Shown here: piece after piece, positions 50,531-61,399 of the stretch
How positions within the stretch are numbered: the first letter of the stretch is position 1
How the letters are laid out: every line of letters starts with the position of its first letter
From: Trogon surrucura
Lineage: Eukaryota > Chordata > Aves > Trogoniformes > Trogonidae
Assembly (NCBI GenBank): GCA_020746105.1
Contig: CM036624.1
Coordinates: forward strand, 21,412,084 to 21,476,083
Length of the DNA stretch: 64,000 bases
Direction: 5' to 3'
Program-made: the position numbers and the translations under genes
Notes under the pieces: generated by a model
Seen by the model: only the letters and a program-made list of their open reading frames with translations
Told to the model about the DNA's origin: nothing
The model's database searches: none

Positions 50531-52973
50531 AACAGCACAAGGCTTTTGTTGTACATATTTTTAATAAAAAATGCCAAAATGTTTGAAAGCTAAAACGGAT
50601 ATTACTTTTCTCATGGAGTACGCAGCCTTCTTTTAATAGCTTAAACCTTCGATAAAGTGTGTTGTAAGCTGGGCGCTGTATTTAGAAAGCATTTAAATGT
50701 TTGGAGGTGGGTCTGTTTTCTTTACAACAGACTAGCATTTTGCTCTCGGAGATGTAGCGGCAAACAGTTATAATTATAGATAGTGACAAGATGTGACATT
50801 CAGCCTTCGATTTGGAGCCGAACTCTTTCAAAATCACATTGCTTGGTCTTGGTGTCTAGCTTCCTTCTGCCAGAGGAATTGGGGGGGGGCAAATCAGCCA
50901 GAGGCAGTGTAAATGCGTGGCTGTGGGGTGGCTACAGGCAGAAGAGAACCCTGTCCTTTATCCAGGATCCTGGCGTGCTGGGCACAAAGAAAATGTCTAA
51001 TGAAAGAGCCGCTGTTCCTGCAAAGGTTTTGCAATCTGTTGGGAGGTATGGCAGAAGAAGGAAGCCATGAGACAGGGTTGTCTTGTGATCAAAGCCATCA
51101 GCAGTGGTTTCAGACTCCGGCAGCCAAACCGCTGGCAATGTTTTCAGAGGCCTCCTGAGAATTTCCAAAGGTTTTTGACAGTGAAGGTATGACCCTAATG
51201 TTTGATGCTGTAGGGAAGGGCAAAGCAAACCAGCGTACTATTGTACGCTGAACTCTTGCAAACTCTTCTTTCTTACTCTGATGTTTGTCTTAGAGGCCCT
51301 GGGCTAGGAGATCTCTGTGGCATCTCACCTCTTGGCCCAGAGCCCATCACAGCGCCAGTGCAACAGTGCAGAACCTTTCACAACCGTGCCCTGTTACGAA
51401 TGATTGGAGAAAGTGCTGTCACAGATGTGCTTCTGCCAAGGAGCACTCCCTTCCCCCTAAAAAAAACCCAAACCAGCAATAACTTATATCTAAAAAAAAG
51501 CCAGGCACTGCGTGAATTCTCAGAGCCTTCAGTAAGCTGATATTACAGCAAGATCCAGTGCTACTTACAGCCTGAAAATACTTTCAGTTTGGTTTTTTTT
51601 TCATATAGAGGTCTGCACTTTCTCCTGCATTGTCTGTTTTTAAAGTCCATTCTGATTTAAAAAAGAAAAACACCAAAAAAAGACTTCTCTATAGCTGTGG
51701 CCTATATCCTCTCATAAATCCCTGTGTCATTATGATTTTCACGTTGGCCAATTCTCGCTTGTGTTTGTTATTTTGCCTTTCCATGGGACGTTCCGTGTTC
51801 CCACACTCCCTCTCCTTAGCAGTAAAGATGAACCTAATGCGCATCCGTCTTAGTGCACCCCTTTCTCTTTGTTCCATTGCTGATGATCTGTGGATCATGC
51901 ATGAAAGTGCCTTTATACTGCAGAAAGAAAATAATGAACAGGAAGGAAATAATGAACTTAAAAGGAGAAGTGCTGAAGCTGCTTGCAGTGAAAGTTTTTC
52001 CAGCAGCGTAGTGTAGATTGAACTGTGGCGAGAGGAACAAATTGTCAGTAGGAGAGCTAGAAAGTGTTCTTCCTTTGTAAATAAACTGCAGAAACTCCTC
52101 TCTGCAATGTGTTTATGCCTTCTGTGAGAGATAGGCATCTGTTCACGTAACCCTTGGCACTGATCGGGAAAAATCTGAATCTGCTTATCAGCTCCGCTCT
52201 CACCGTGCTCACCCTCCTGCTCCTGTTTGGCTCCTCTTTCCACCCCACAAAGTGGGGTGATTTGGAAGGAGAAGTGGGGTGAAGCTTGGTGCAGTGTGAG
52301 ACACTTGCTGAATAGATCAAGGGCAATGTGGGATCCCCTCACCAGACCTCATCCCCATGAGGATCTGACTCCACTCTCTACGGCAGGGCGGGAGGAGCCA
52401 CCTGCAGCTGGGGAGGTTCCAGTTGAGCTGCTGGCAGACTGGTCCACACCACTTGATTTAGTGTAATAGTTACAGAGAGCTTCCACTTTCTGAAAGTTCT
52501 TCTTACCTTTCAGCATTGCTCCTCAACCAAATGATGTAGCGCTGAAAGAAATCCCATACATGCACTTTTTGCTACAAAGATGGCCATTCTTTACATCTCT
52601 TAAACTTGAAGTAGTTTGGCATTATCAAGATTTAACGCACACGTCGCACACACTGGCTGACTTAAGAGCACGGGATGTAATCTAAGTGCTGCACTGCAAG
52701 TTATGAATTTGCTAATTAGCACCTATCCTTGGCATTGGCTTCTAGTTAGTGAGGAAATCCCGTAACCTTTCTGCCTGGAATTACTCTTTAAAACAGGGAT
52801 ACTAATCTTTATGGACCTGATGGGTATGCTATGCTGATTCACTAGTTAATATTTTCAAAGCACTTTGAAGATGAAAAATGCTGAGTATTATTGGCCTGTT
52901 ATCTAAAAAGACATTTTAAAACATGAAGCTGGGGAAAGATCTGCATAAATTAATGCATGTGTTGATTACGCTC

Positions 52974-53080
52974 TATCTTTCCTTTTAATCTGAATGTATT
53001 AAGTAGCGAGAGAACTGTGAGAATTTGTATCTTTCCTTTTCATCTGAATTTATTAAACCGTAAAAGGGCTTTGTGAATTA
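52974..53080. repeat. Imperfect tandem duplication, about 54-bp period
   Basis: The 29-base block that starts TATCTTTCCTTTT and ends TATTAA is present at 52974-53002 and 53028-53056 with two mismatches. A weaker match continues after each block (GTGAGAATT versus GTGAATT). The surroundings are AT-rich, with homeodomain-like TAATTAG and TTAATTT cores. Confidence 0.85.
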
Positions 53081-54003
53081 GTAATCTAATTTGAACATCA
53101 AACCAAAGGCAAAATTCCTTCTAATCCATCTTGCAGATCTCTCATCAGCGTAGAGATTTCTTGTATATCTCAGGTTGAAGAATGATATTTCAGGCTCAGA
53201 TTTTGGTATTTTCTGGATTGATGGGACTTCAGTAAAGAATTATTTTCACAGTTCAACCTGGAAGGTCAGTAATAACTTGACTTTGCAGTCAAAAGAATAC
53301 AGAGCATCAGTTAAAACCAAGTTGCTAACACAAATCTGTAATGTTGAACCAGGTAGTTTTCACAGATTTCAGGAGGGAGCTCTGCTTTATAAACTCCTGC
53401 TATTTTTCTTGTCATTTAACAGAAACATTAGTCCAATCATTTGAACTTTTTCCTTCAGTAAATGTGCTTGGTAATGACAACTTTTTGCCCTTTGTTAAAT
53501 TTAATTCACACTTGCAAGGTCTTTTCAATTCTTAAGTGGAAAAATCACATAATGGTGTGATTTGTAAAATTTTTTGCTTCCTGAATATGAATTTCGAGAG
53601 AAAGATATTGCTGGTTTTGACAGAGGGGATATAGCACCAAAACCTAGTGAAGGATTCTGTCTTGAAGCAAGTTGCAGCTGAAAAACTTTCTTTTTTTTTA
53701 CCCTCCAGTTTCAAATCTCAGGAGGAAGGGAGTTACAGATGTTTGGTGCAAATCTTTGAGGATTTTCAAAACTTCTCAGGGAGTGACTATGCCAGGTGAA
53801 TGGAGACGGGCTTTTGATGGGTTGGCAGAGGAAAGGCGAGTTCCCAGCTACTTTGAGAAACATCCCAGAAGTTAGGACCTCTCTAGCTTGATGCTGATTT
53901 CTGCAGCAGAGGTGTATTTGATTTTAGGTAGAGAGCAAATGAAATAGGAAAAATGAAACTCTTGGTTAGTTTGCTGCTTTTGTTTTAAAGTGTTGCAGGT
54001 TTG

Positions 54004-54040
54004 AGGTTTTTTTGGTTGTTTGGTTGGTTGGTTTTATTTT
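54004..54040. repeat. TTGG/TTTG simple repeat
   Basis: This is a T/G-only tract with several TTGG units (GGTTGTTTGGTTGGTTGG), an imperfect tetranucleotide microsatellite. Confidence 0.85.
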
Positions 54041-57000
54041 CACCATTTGAAACCAAACCTAATCTTTGAAGTGGTGAAATCTTCATTTACAAATCAACTT
54101 TTATCAAGACATCATTGTCACTGGTTTCCCTGGTGCCAGGAGAACTGACTGAAGAAATGATCCCCATGATAGTCGCTATGGTTCAGGTCTGCAAAAAAGC
54201 AACCAGAACATCATTCTAGACTCCTCATCCTCAGTTCTCTGCATCTGAGACCTTGAGGTGATGATACAGCCCCTAATGTCTTATTAGCAACATGATATTT
54301 CTCTGATAGTGGGACTCAGAAGCGGTATTTGCATATATTTGCTGTGTTGTGACGATCCTCTTGCTGTTTTGAATTAAATTCCTCTTTGCAGTGTGGTAAA
54401 ATGTGCTAGATGGATCTACCTCCATATGTAGAATAAAAATTAAACCGCATCTTTTTCACAAAATTGAAAGTCCTTGGTAGCCACTGGAGTAGCTCTAAAG
54501 CTCATCTACCAGTCAGTTTGGTGTTCAACTAAATAAAGAGGTCAGGCACAAAAATATTATGTATCTGGAGCTTTGCCAACCTCATTCTCTCACCTCTTAT
54601 CGCGCTTGTCCACTTGGGATTCTTCCACAGGCTTTGTTATATTCATTGTGTAGAGTAATGGTCTGCAACTAGTTTGATACTACAAAGTGGGAATTGTTTG
54701 AATAAACAATTTCACAAGTAAATGGAGTCACAACTCTGAACCAAAAGAGCTCAAAACTTGTTTTAATTTACAGAGGTCAAAAAGTAAATGAGATTGTTGC
54801 TTGGAGAGATAACTTGAGGAGAACATGCAGCATTCACTCACAACAAAAGGATGGAGGGTGAAAAATTTGACTTTTGGAATTTTATTTTAATTGGCTTTAT
54901 TACTACCACCACCAGCAGAGCGGACATCCCTCTCAAGCAGAAGAGAGATGCCAATAGGTAAAGGTATATTTTTCTGCCTTTTGTTATTGGTTCAGAGCAG
55001 TTCAGTGTAAATCCTCCATGAAGGATAAACGGGAAAGAGTTTGCTCCAGAAAACATGGGACAAGCAGCAGAGTAGGAGACTTGCAGAGGAGGGATCTGGG
55101 GCACTCCTTTCTGCTTGGCTTTCCTGGGCATCTTTTCTCCAGATGCCCCACAGCTGCTTCTGAGGAAGCAATTTGGTTTGGTTTGCTTGTAATGTGGATT
55201 ATTTGTGCAGAGGAGCAGAGCACCGTTTCCAGAACGTTTGCAGAAGACCGTCGCTTGCAGTGCAGAGGCAGTAGGGTTTACTGAGTATTTCCTGAGAGAT
55301 TTAACAGGATATTAGGAGATCAGATGAGTACCTGTTAAGCATCTGACCTAGCCCTGTTCACTCTGGGTATCTTCATAGTCATCCTCAGTTGCTTACGGTA
55401 ACAGGGCTTTTCCTACCGGTTTGTCAACCTCCCCCAGCCTGCCCCAGCCACCCTTGGTTGTGGAGCTGGGTGGGCAGCCAGCCTGTGCTCTGGCTCCTCA
55501 GACAAGGCGGGGTAGGAGATGAGGGACTAGGGAATCACATGGAGAAGGTCCAGGGGTATTTTGGGGAAGGTGGTCACAGCATGGGACCTCAGGTTTACTG
55601 GAGGATCACAGGGGAAGCACAGCAAACACAGACCAGGCTTTGTTTGAGCTTAGCTCCTGGTGAACTCATTTACCCCCCCACCTTATTTTTGGCTCAGACC
55701 TGTTAGGAATAAGGGAAAGGCCATTGCTGGCTTTCCTCCCAACCCAAACAGCTTCCCGCCATTTCTTTCCATCCAACTTAAACACGACAGTATCACGTAA
55801 AGCTCTTCTTCCTCCCATGCTTTGTTTTCACTGATAAAGAGGCTTTGGCTCTGCAGTCTGATGTGCAGCCTCCCCTTTTCACCCTTGCTAAGGGTGTGGC
55901 GCTAGCTCTGCTTTCTGCAGCTGAGAATAAACCAGCACCTCATCTAGGGTGTTAATAATCATCACCCTTAGCATTCAGCAGGTCCCAGGGGCCAGGGCAG
56001 ATTTCAGGCATGAAGCCTCAGCTTTCTGCTGTCAAACAAGAGGCTGTGCCTGTCCCTGTCACCTAGCATGGTGGCTTCTGGTGACCACATGTGGCTTTCA
56101 CCTTCAGCACAAGAAGAGCTCCTCAGACACATGCACTGCCCTGACTGCAGCTTTCTTTTTTTTCTGAATGACTTGTGAAATATTTGTGAGTGTGCTTCCT
56201 ATTGATAATTAAAAGCGACGCAGATGGTGATGGCTGCGATGTTTTCCTTAAGTCACAGCACGTAACAGAAAATGAAGTGATAGTTTTAGGTGGTGGCACA
56301 TGTAGCTTCAGGTGTTTGTTTAATATTCAGTGTTCATGCTCGGTGAGAGCTGAGACATGCTTTAAAATATTACTTTATGGCTGTGCATCACTGCACATTT
56401 TTTTCTTGCTTTTTTTCTTTTCAGGGCCTGACAGATGGTGATGTTTAGATTAAAAGTAATTTCTTTATTAAGCCAACGCCCATGTTGTCAGTGATTTTTT
56501 TAATGGGAGCTTCATTTATTGAAACAAGACGGTTTTGTAGTTGAAGCGTCAGAAATGGATGGAGGGCTTTAGGAAGATACTTAAGAGAAATTTAGTGCCC
56601 TGAAGAGAAGGTAACAACAGTCACATCCTGGCTGGGAGATCCAGCTTCGGTGTCCTCAGTGTCATGAATGAGACCTTAGGGACATAATGAAGCCTTCCTT
56701 TCCAAAGGTCTCTGATTTTTGCATTCCTAAGCAGGGATAGGCATCCAACAATTCCCAATGGGAATTCTGGACAGACTGAAAATAGGCAGTTTTTCTATAC
56801 TGTTTATCACCAGGTATTTTACTGTACTGACCACGGATGCATCATATGAAATAGGTACTATAGGTGACTTACTGCATTGAGTCAAAGCTAATCCTCTGAA
56901 GTATTTCACTTCCATCTAGGATTTGGACCAGCTTTTGACTTGTGGGCATCCTGAGGAAGGACTGAGACCAAATCTTGGGAGCTTTTGTGTGCTTCAACTC

Positions 57001-57548
57001 TGTCCCTCAGCAAACAGGGCTATCTGGCAGGGGGCTGATGGGTAGGAGGTGGAGAATCAGAAAGGGTGAGGGAGTATCGCCATCCGTTACAGTGCGATCC
57101 AATGCCTGTGGAATAGATGATAGCCTGCAATGAGCCATAGATGAGTCCTCAGAGTCACTTCTGCCACTAGTTGGTTCCCTTCATTCCTGTCGTCACCTCT
57201 GATAGCTGTTTGGCCAGTTCCTGGAGGAAACCAAAATGCTCAGTATGTCCCATATCCCATGGGCAGCCACCACTGTGCTTCACTGTCAAAGGTGGTCTTC
57301 TACAATAGCCTGGTCTAACAGCACAGGCTCCTGCTCTAGGTTGGCTCTGGGTTTCTGTACAAGGGAGAGGGCTACCAGGAGAATCTACAGACTGTATCAT
57401 CAAGTCCATTTTATGGACTAAAAAACATAGTATCTAGTTAGTTAGCTTTAAGTCTTTGACACAGCAAAGTGTTGTAACATGTTCTTCTTGGGTATAAAAA
57501 TGTCAGTCAAAGGAAAACAAATTTTAATTTTGCCACTGAAAGCCACAC

Positions 57549-57566
57549 TTTTTTTTTTTTTTTTTT
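57549..57566. repeat. Poly-T tract, 18 bases
   Basis: Eighteen thymines are followed by CCCC. It is a simple homopolymer with no recognised element attached. Confidence 0.9.
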
Positions 57567-58588
57567 CCCCTTTAAGTTCCTATGGGATTGTAGATAAACC
57601 TTCAAAAAATGAAAATACACTCTCACTTAAATTGTTCTGCTTTTGGGGTCACATTTTAATCAAAACCATACCTGCCTTCAGGAAAAAAAAAAAAAGTAAA
57701 CCTGATTGAATTTAATAACTAAAAGAACATAAACTGTCTGCTTGGAAATGTATAATCTCACATGACATTTATTTCATAATGTGATCAAATCATATATGTT
57801 GTTATGGAGACCCTCTTTATTAAAAATGCCATTTATTATAACAAGCGCAATAAAAAGAAAACCATACTTTTTTATTGTGGAGAGAAAAAAGCTGCTATTA
57901 ATCTGCTTTCAGCTAAATGAAAACATCTTTCAAGATTTGTTCTAAAATATTTAAATAAAGTGCTATGAAATTTATTCATCTGCTGCCTTCCAGCATGAAT
58001 AGACACCCATTAAATTATCTTAAATACAATAAGTGATATAGAAGAATTTGTTTTGTTTAGGAATATTCTTTTGCTGATGAAGAATAAGATCACTTAAATA
58101 TAACGTTTTAATACGGGCCTGCAATTATGCCCTTGAAAGCCCAGTTTGAAGCATAGCAAAGCCTAGAGGGGGCTCTTTGAAAGGCACCGAAGGGGAACTG
58201 CCGCTCCATGCCCCTGTTAAAAAGCGAATGACTGGGAAGCCACAAAACATGTAAGGTTTCAGTGAGGTGAAATGCAGGGCCTGTCACCACACTCTGGAGT
58301 TGGGGAAGGGGAGGGATGGCTTCCTTCCCCTGTGGGACTGTGGTGGGCAGGAGGAGGAACACAGTTCCTTGTTCCTCCTGGGAGTTCACATTGTGCTGTG
58401 AAAGCTGAATATGTCCAAAGGACGATGATGTTGCTTTGCTCATGCTTGCCTCCACACTTCCCCAAAGCAGAGCATTCTCACAATGGCTCCAGCACAGTGG
58501 TGGGCCCATGCCACAGTTTGTCCTGCAGCTTTTGAGTCGCCTGATTTCTCGCTGCTGGTGGATCAGGACTAGTGAAGAGATGTATTGA
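57567..58588. other. AT-rich gene-free stretch before the CR1
   Basis: Positions 57720-58100 are AT-rich with many TTTATT, TTAAAT and AATAAA-like cores and no repeat signature, possibly a conserved non-coding element. From 58110 to 58588 the sequence is GC-richer. A minus-strand open frame (58671-58108) crosses it but runs antisense into the CR1, so it is not a gene. Confidence 0.55.
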
Positions 58589-59274
58589 ATAGCAGAGAGG
58601 GACCAGGGAGTACTGGTTGACAACCAGTTGAACAGGAGCCAGCAGTGTGCCCAGGTGGCCCCGAAGGCCAATGGCCTCCTGGCCTGTATCAGGAACAGTG
58701 TGGCCAGCAGGAGCAGGGATGTAATTCTGCCCCTGTGCTCAGCACTGGTGAGGTCTCACCTCAAGCCCTGTGTGCAGGTCTGGGCCCCTCACTGCAAGAA
58801 AGACATTGAGGGGCTGGAGCGGGTCCAGAGGAGAGCAACGAGGCTGGGGAAGGGACTAGAGGGAAAGTCCTCTGAGGAGAGGCTGAGGGAGCTGGGGGTG
58901 TTTAGCCTGGAGAAGAGGAAACTCAGGGGGGACCTTATCACTCTCTACAACTACCTGGAGGGAGGTCGTAGTCAGGTGGGGGTCGAGCTCTTCTCCTGGG
59001 CCACTAGTGACAGGAAGAGAGGGCACGGCCTGAAACTTCGTCAGGGAAGGTTTAGGTTGGATCTCAGGAAGCCCTTCCTCACAGAGAGGGTGATCAGACA
59101 TTGGAATGCACTGCCCAGGGAAGTGGTGGAGTCACCGTCCCTGGAGGTGTTTAAGGAAAGGCTGGATGTGGCACTTAGTGCCATGGTCTGGCCGTTGCGA
59201 TGCTGTTGAGTCATAGGCTGGACTTGATAATCTCAGAGGTCTTTTCCAGCCTCAACAATTCTGTGATTCTGTGA
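58589..59274 (+). mobile_element. CR1 LINE 3' part with intact ORF2 C-terminus
   Basis: The frame is open from 58589 to the stop at 59207-59209, about 206 codons, with no frameshift. Family-typical blocks appear in order: [80 protein letters not shown] and [20 protein letters not shown]. The 3'UTR reads GGCTGGACTTGATAATCTCA then AGGTCTTTTCCAGCCTCAAC, and the element ends in two ATTCTGTG octamers. Homology begins around 58592 and an in-frame TGA precedes it (58586-58588), so the copy is 5'-truncated and lacks endonuclease and reverse transcriptase. It has fewer lesions than expected for an old copy, so it is probably one of the younger CR1 insertions here. It belongs to a different subfamily from the copy at 24.3 kb, judging by the different tail. 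Confidence 0.95.
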
Positions 59275-60784
59275 ATGCTTTTCAGCCGAACAAGGCATGG
59301 GCCAAAACCCACATCATAATAGTGTCTGGAACGTGTCTGATCTGGACGGCTAGGCAGGATAGGACCTGATTAGCCCTCGGCTGGGAGAGCTGGGGGCCTC
59401 CCCTTCAGCACATCCAGCTGGCAGCCTTTCATCAACTGCCCTCCAGACTTACTCTTCTCTTACCACAGCCTGAATAACACCAGAGCCAGGGGGAAAAATG
59501 TGCAATATTGCTTTATTGCAGCAGCCACATTTGCAGATACAAGTTACTGAAAGAGGACCTTCTATTATTTAAAATTCCAGAAGCCAAACTAAAAGGGAAT
59601 AAATGTAACTTGGTTCACTTCGGAAACAATTCTCACATGAAAACATTTAATATATTCTCATTCCCTACCTTGCTGGACTTTATAAGGAAGCCGGCTGCAC
59701 CATAATGGAGTTAGACTTTATTCTCTACCTAACAAGTAAGGCTTAGGGGCGTAACGTATAGATAATTAGCCTAATACCACAAGAAGCTTTGAGAAGTTGA
59801 AATGTGCTCAGCAGTTTAATGGGATGAAGGGCCTTTGTTACAAGCTAGACAAGGTAGCCTAATGGTTCCTTCTGGTTTTCAATTCTGTTCAAAAAAAACA
59901 CCCCACCTCTATTAGTCATTATTTCTGCAGCTTTCTGGCACTTTTTCCTTAAGAAGCAGGGTCAAACACCTGGAGAAAAAGGCAGTTTGTCAGTTTAGTT
60001 TCAAAGAAAACTCACTTTATGGTATATGGAAAGTGGAGGATAGTTTGTGCATGAGCTTTATCTGTGATGTTTTCTTGAAGAAGTGTTTGAAGTTTCTAGC
60101 CATGTAACCTGTAGCAGTAGAGCTTGTATCTACAGCTGTTAAAGAAAGGAACAGTTGTGCAACTGGGTCAAAGCTTATGTAGGTTTCGTATTAAGAGCCA
60201 CAAACTTCTTTGCTGCGTGGGTGGTCATGATGCTGCTGTAAATAAAATGAAGATATACTGCTGGCCATAAAGAGAGAAGGTGTGAAATGTGCCTCATGTC
60301 CTTAAGTCTAATACTCCCTGTGGTGATTCTCAGTGTGGAGGGGGAGAGTGGGGCTGAACCCATTTTTTAGCTGATCCTTTAGGATTTACGGTGCTGACAG
60401 TGGATGGGAGCAGATGTCAAGTCTCTGCATGCAGGAGGTGCAGTCACTCGGGAGACTGTTGTGAGCAGGGGGCTGTGGTGGGGCAGGGGGCTGCGAGCTG
60501 GGCATTGCTTTGCCCTGAGCTGCTGCGTGCAGTCAGACAAATGACAGCAGAGACTCCAGCTCCACATCTCCTTTGCAGACACATGATGTATTCAACCAAG
60601 CTAACACAGAGATGCTGTTTGGGCTTGTGGGCGCTGGCCTGTGGGATGCTCACAAAACTCTCTCCCCTTCCTGTTGATCTCCTTTAGGTCACATTATTTG
60701 ATATTCATATAACCTAAAGCACCCACAGACAGCAGCAGGTTTTTTCGATTCCCCATGATGCCTCCCTTGCACCACATGCTCATG

Positions 60785-60910
60785 GTTTTTTGTTTGCTTG
60801 TGTGTATTGTTGGGGTTTTTTTGTTTGTTTGGGATATTTTGACTTTGTTTGTTTGTTTGCTTGACTGGGGTTTTTTTTTGGTTGGTTGTTTCTTTTTTGT
60901 TGTTGTTGGG
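60785..60910. repeat. T/G-rich GTTT-type simple repeat
   Basis: About 125 bases consist almost entirely of T and G on the + strand, with repeated GTTT units (TTTGTTTGTTTGTTTGC) and later GTTG units. This is a degenerate tetranucleotide microsatellite. It explains the unusual Phe/Val- and Lys/Gln-rich translations on the two strands. Confidence 0.88.
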
Positions 60911-61367
60911 GATGCTTCGTCCACTGTAGTATTTATTCTGTCCCCAAAGTAATGGAGCTCAGCTTGGCTTTCCACTGACTTCCCTGGGATGTCTCTAGTG
61001 ATGTCCCGTGAGGTTTGCTCTGACAGTCCCTGCAGTCCCCTGGAGCACTGAGGGGGCAAGGGCTGCATTGATTCTTGGCAAATAAATTCTTTGAAAAAGT
61101 CATTAGAGACTTCAGGATGAAATGCCACAACCAAGTCCCTTTCTGAAGTACCTAAGAAAATGCTGAACTGTAGATTGGGTCTGAAAGTCAATGAATAGTT
61201 AATGCAGTTCCATGACAACAAATGATTTTAAGGTCAACAATGTTCCATCAGACAAAAGTATGACTCTCTCTCATACAAAAATCCAGAAGTTTAGGTCTTA
61301 GCTAAATATAGTTCCCAGTGATGTTTACTCAATACCTAGCTAGCATGCTGATCACAACCTCAACCTC

Positions 61368-61399
61368 ACCTAGACCTAGTTCTCCACCTAGGTCTAGGT
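61368..61399. repeat. Perfect 12-bp inverted repeat with 8-base loop
   Basis: ACCTAGACCTAG (61368-61379) and CTAGGTCTAGGT (61388-61399) are exact reverse complements separated by TTCTCCAC-type loop sequence. Each arm is itself two CCTAG-type half repeats. More CTAG tetranucleotides lie just upstream (61335-61343). It could form a hairpin or cruciform, but no function is apparent. Confidence 0.95.

Larger units (their letters stand above)
45433..57548. other. Gene-free stretch, mixed GC content
   Basis: No gene is recognised. GC-richer islands lie at about 46010-46680, 48060-48900 and 55390-55720. They give overlapping open frames in several frames on both strands, the pattern expected from GC content and not from coding. 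Also present are an 11-G run followed by GA repeats (46461-46482), a 25-bp tandem duplication (50481-50530), a 54-bp-period duplication (52974-53080), and a TTGG-rich tract (54004-54040). The longest open frame (52342-51689, minus strand, 217 codons) has no domain, no homology I can see and several overlapping rivals. Confidence 0.65.

Noticed and set aside
51689..52342. Minus-strand open frame of 217 codons, the longest outside BEND5 and CR1
   Set aside because: There are no recognisable domains, the composition looks random (rich in Ser, Leu, Arg), other open frames overlap it on both strands, and there is no promoter or splice context.
58108..58671. Minus-strand open frame of 187 codons
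   Set aside because: Its 5' end is the antisense of the CR1 ORF2 starting near 58589, and the rest shows no domain. It is a shadow plus chance.
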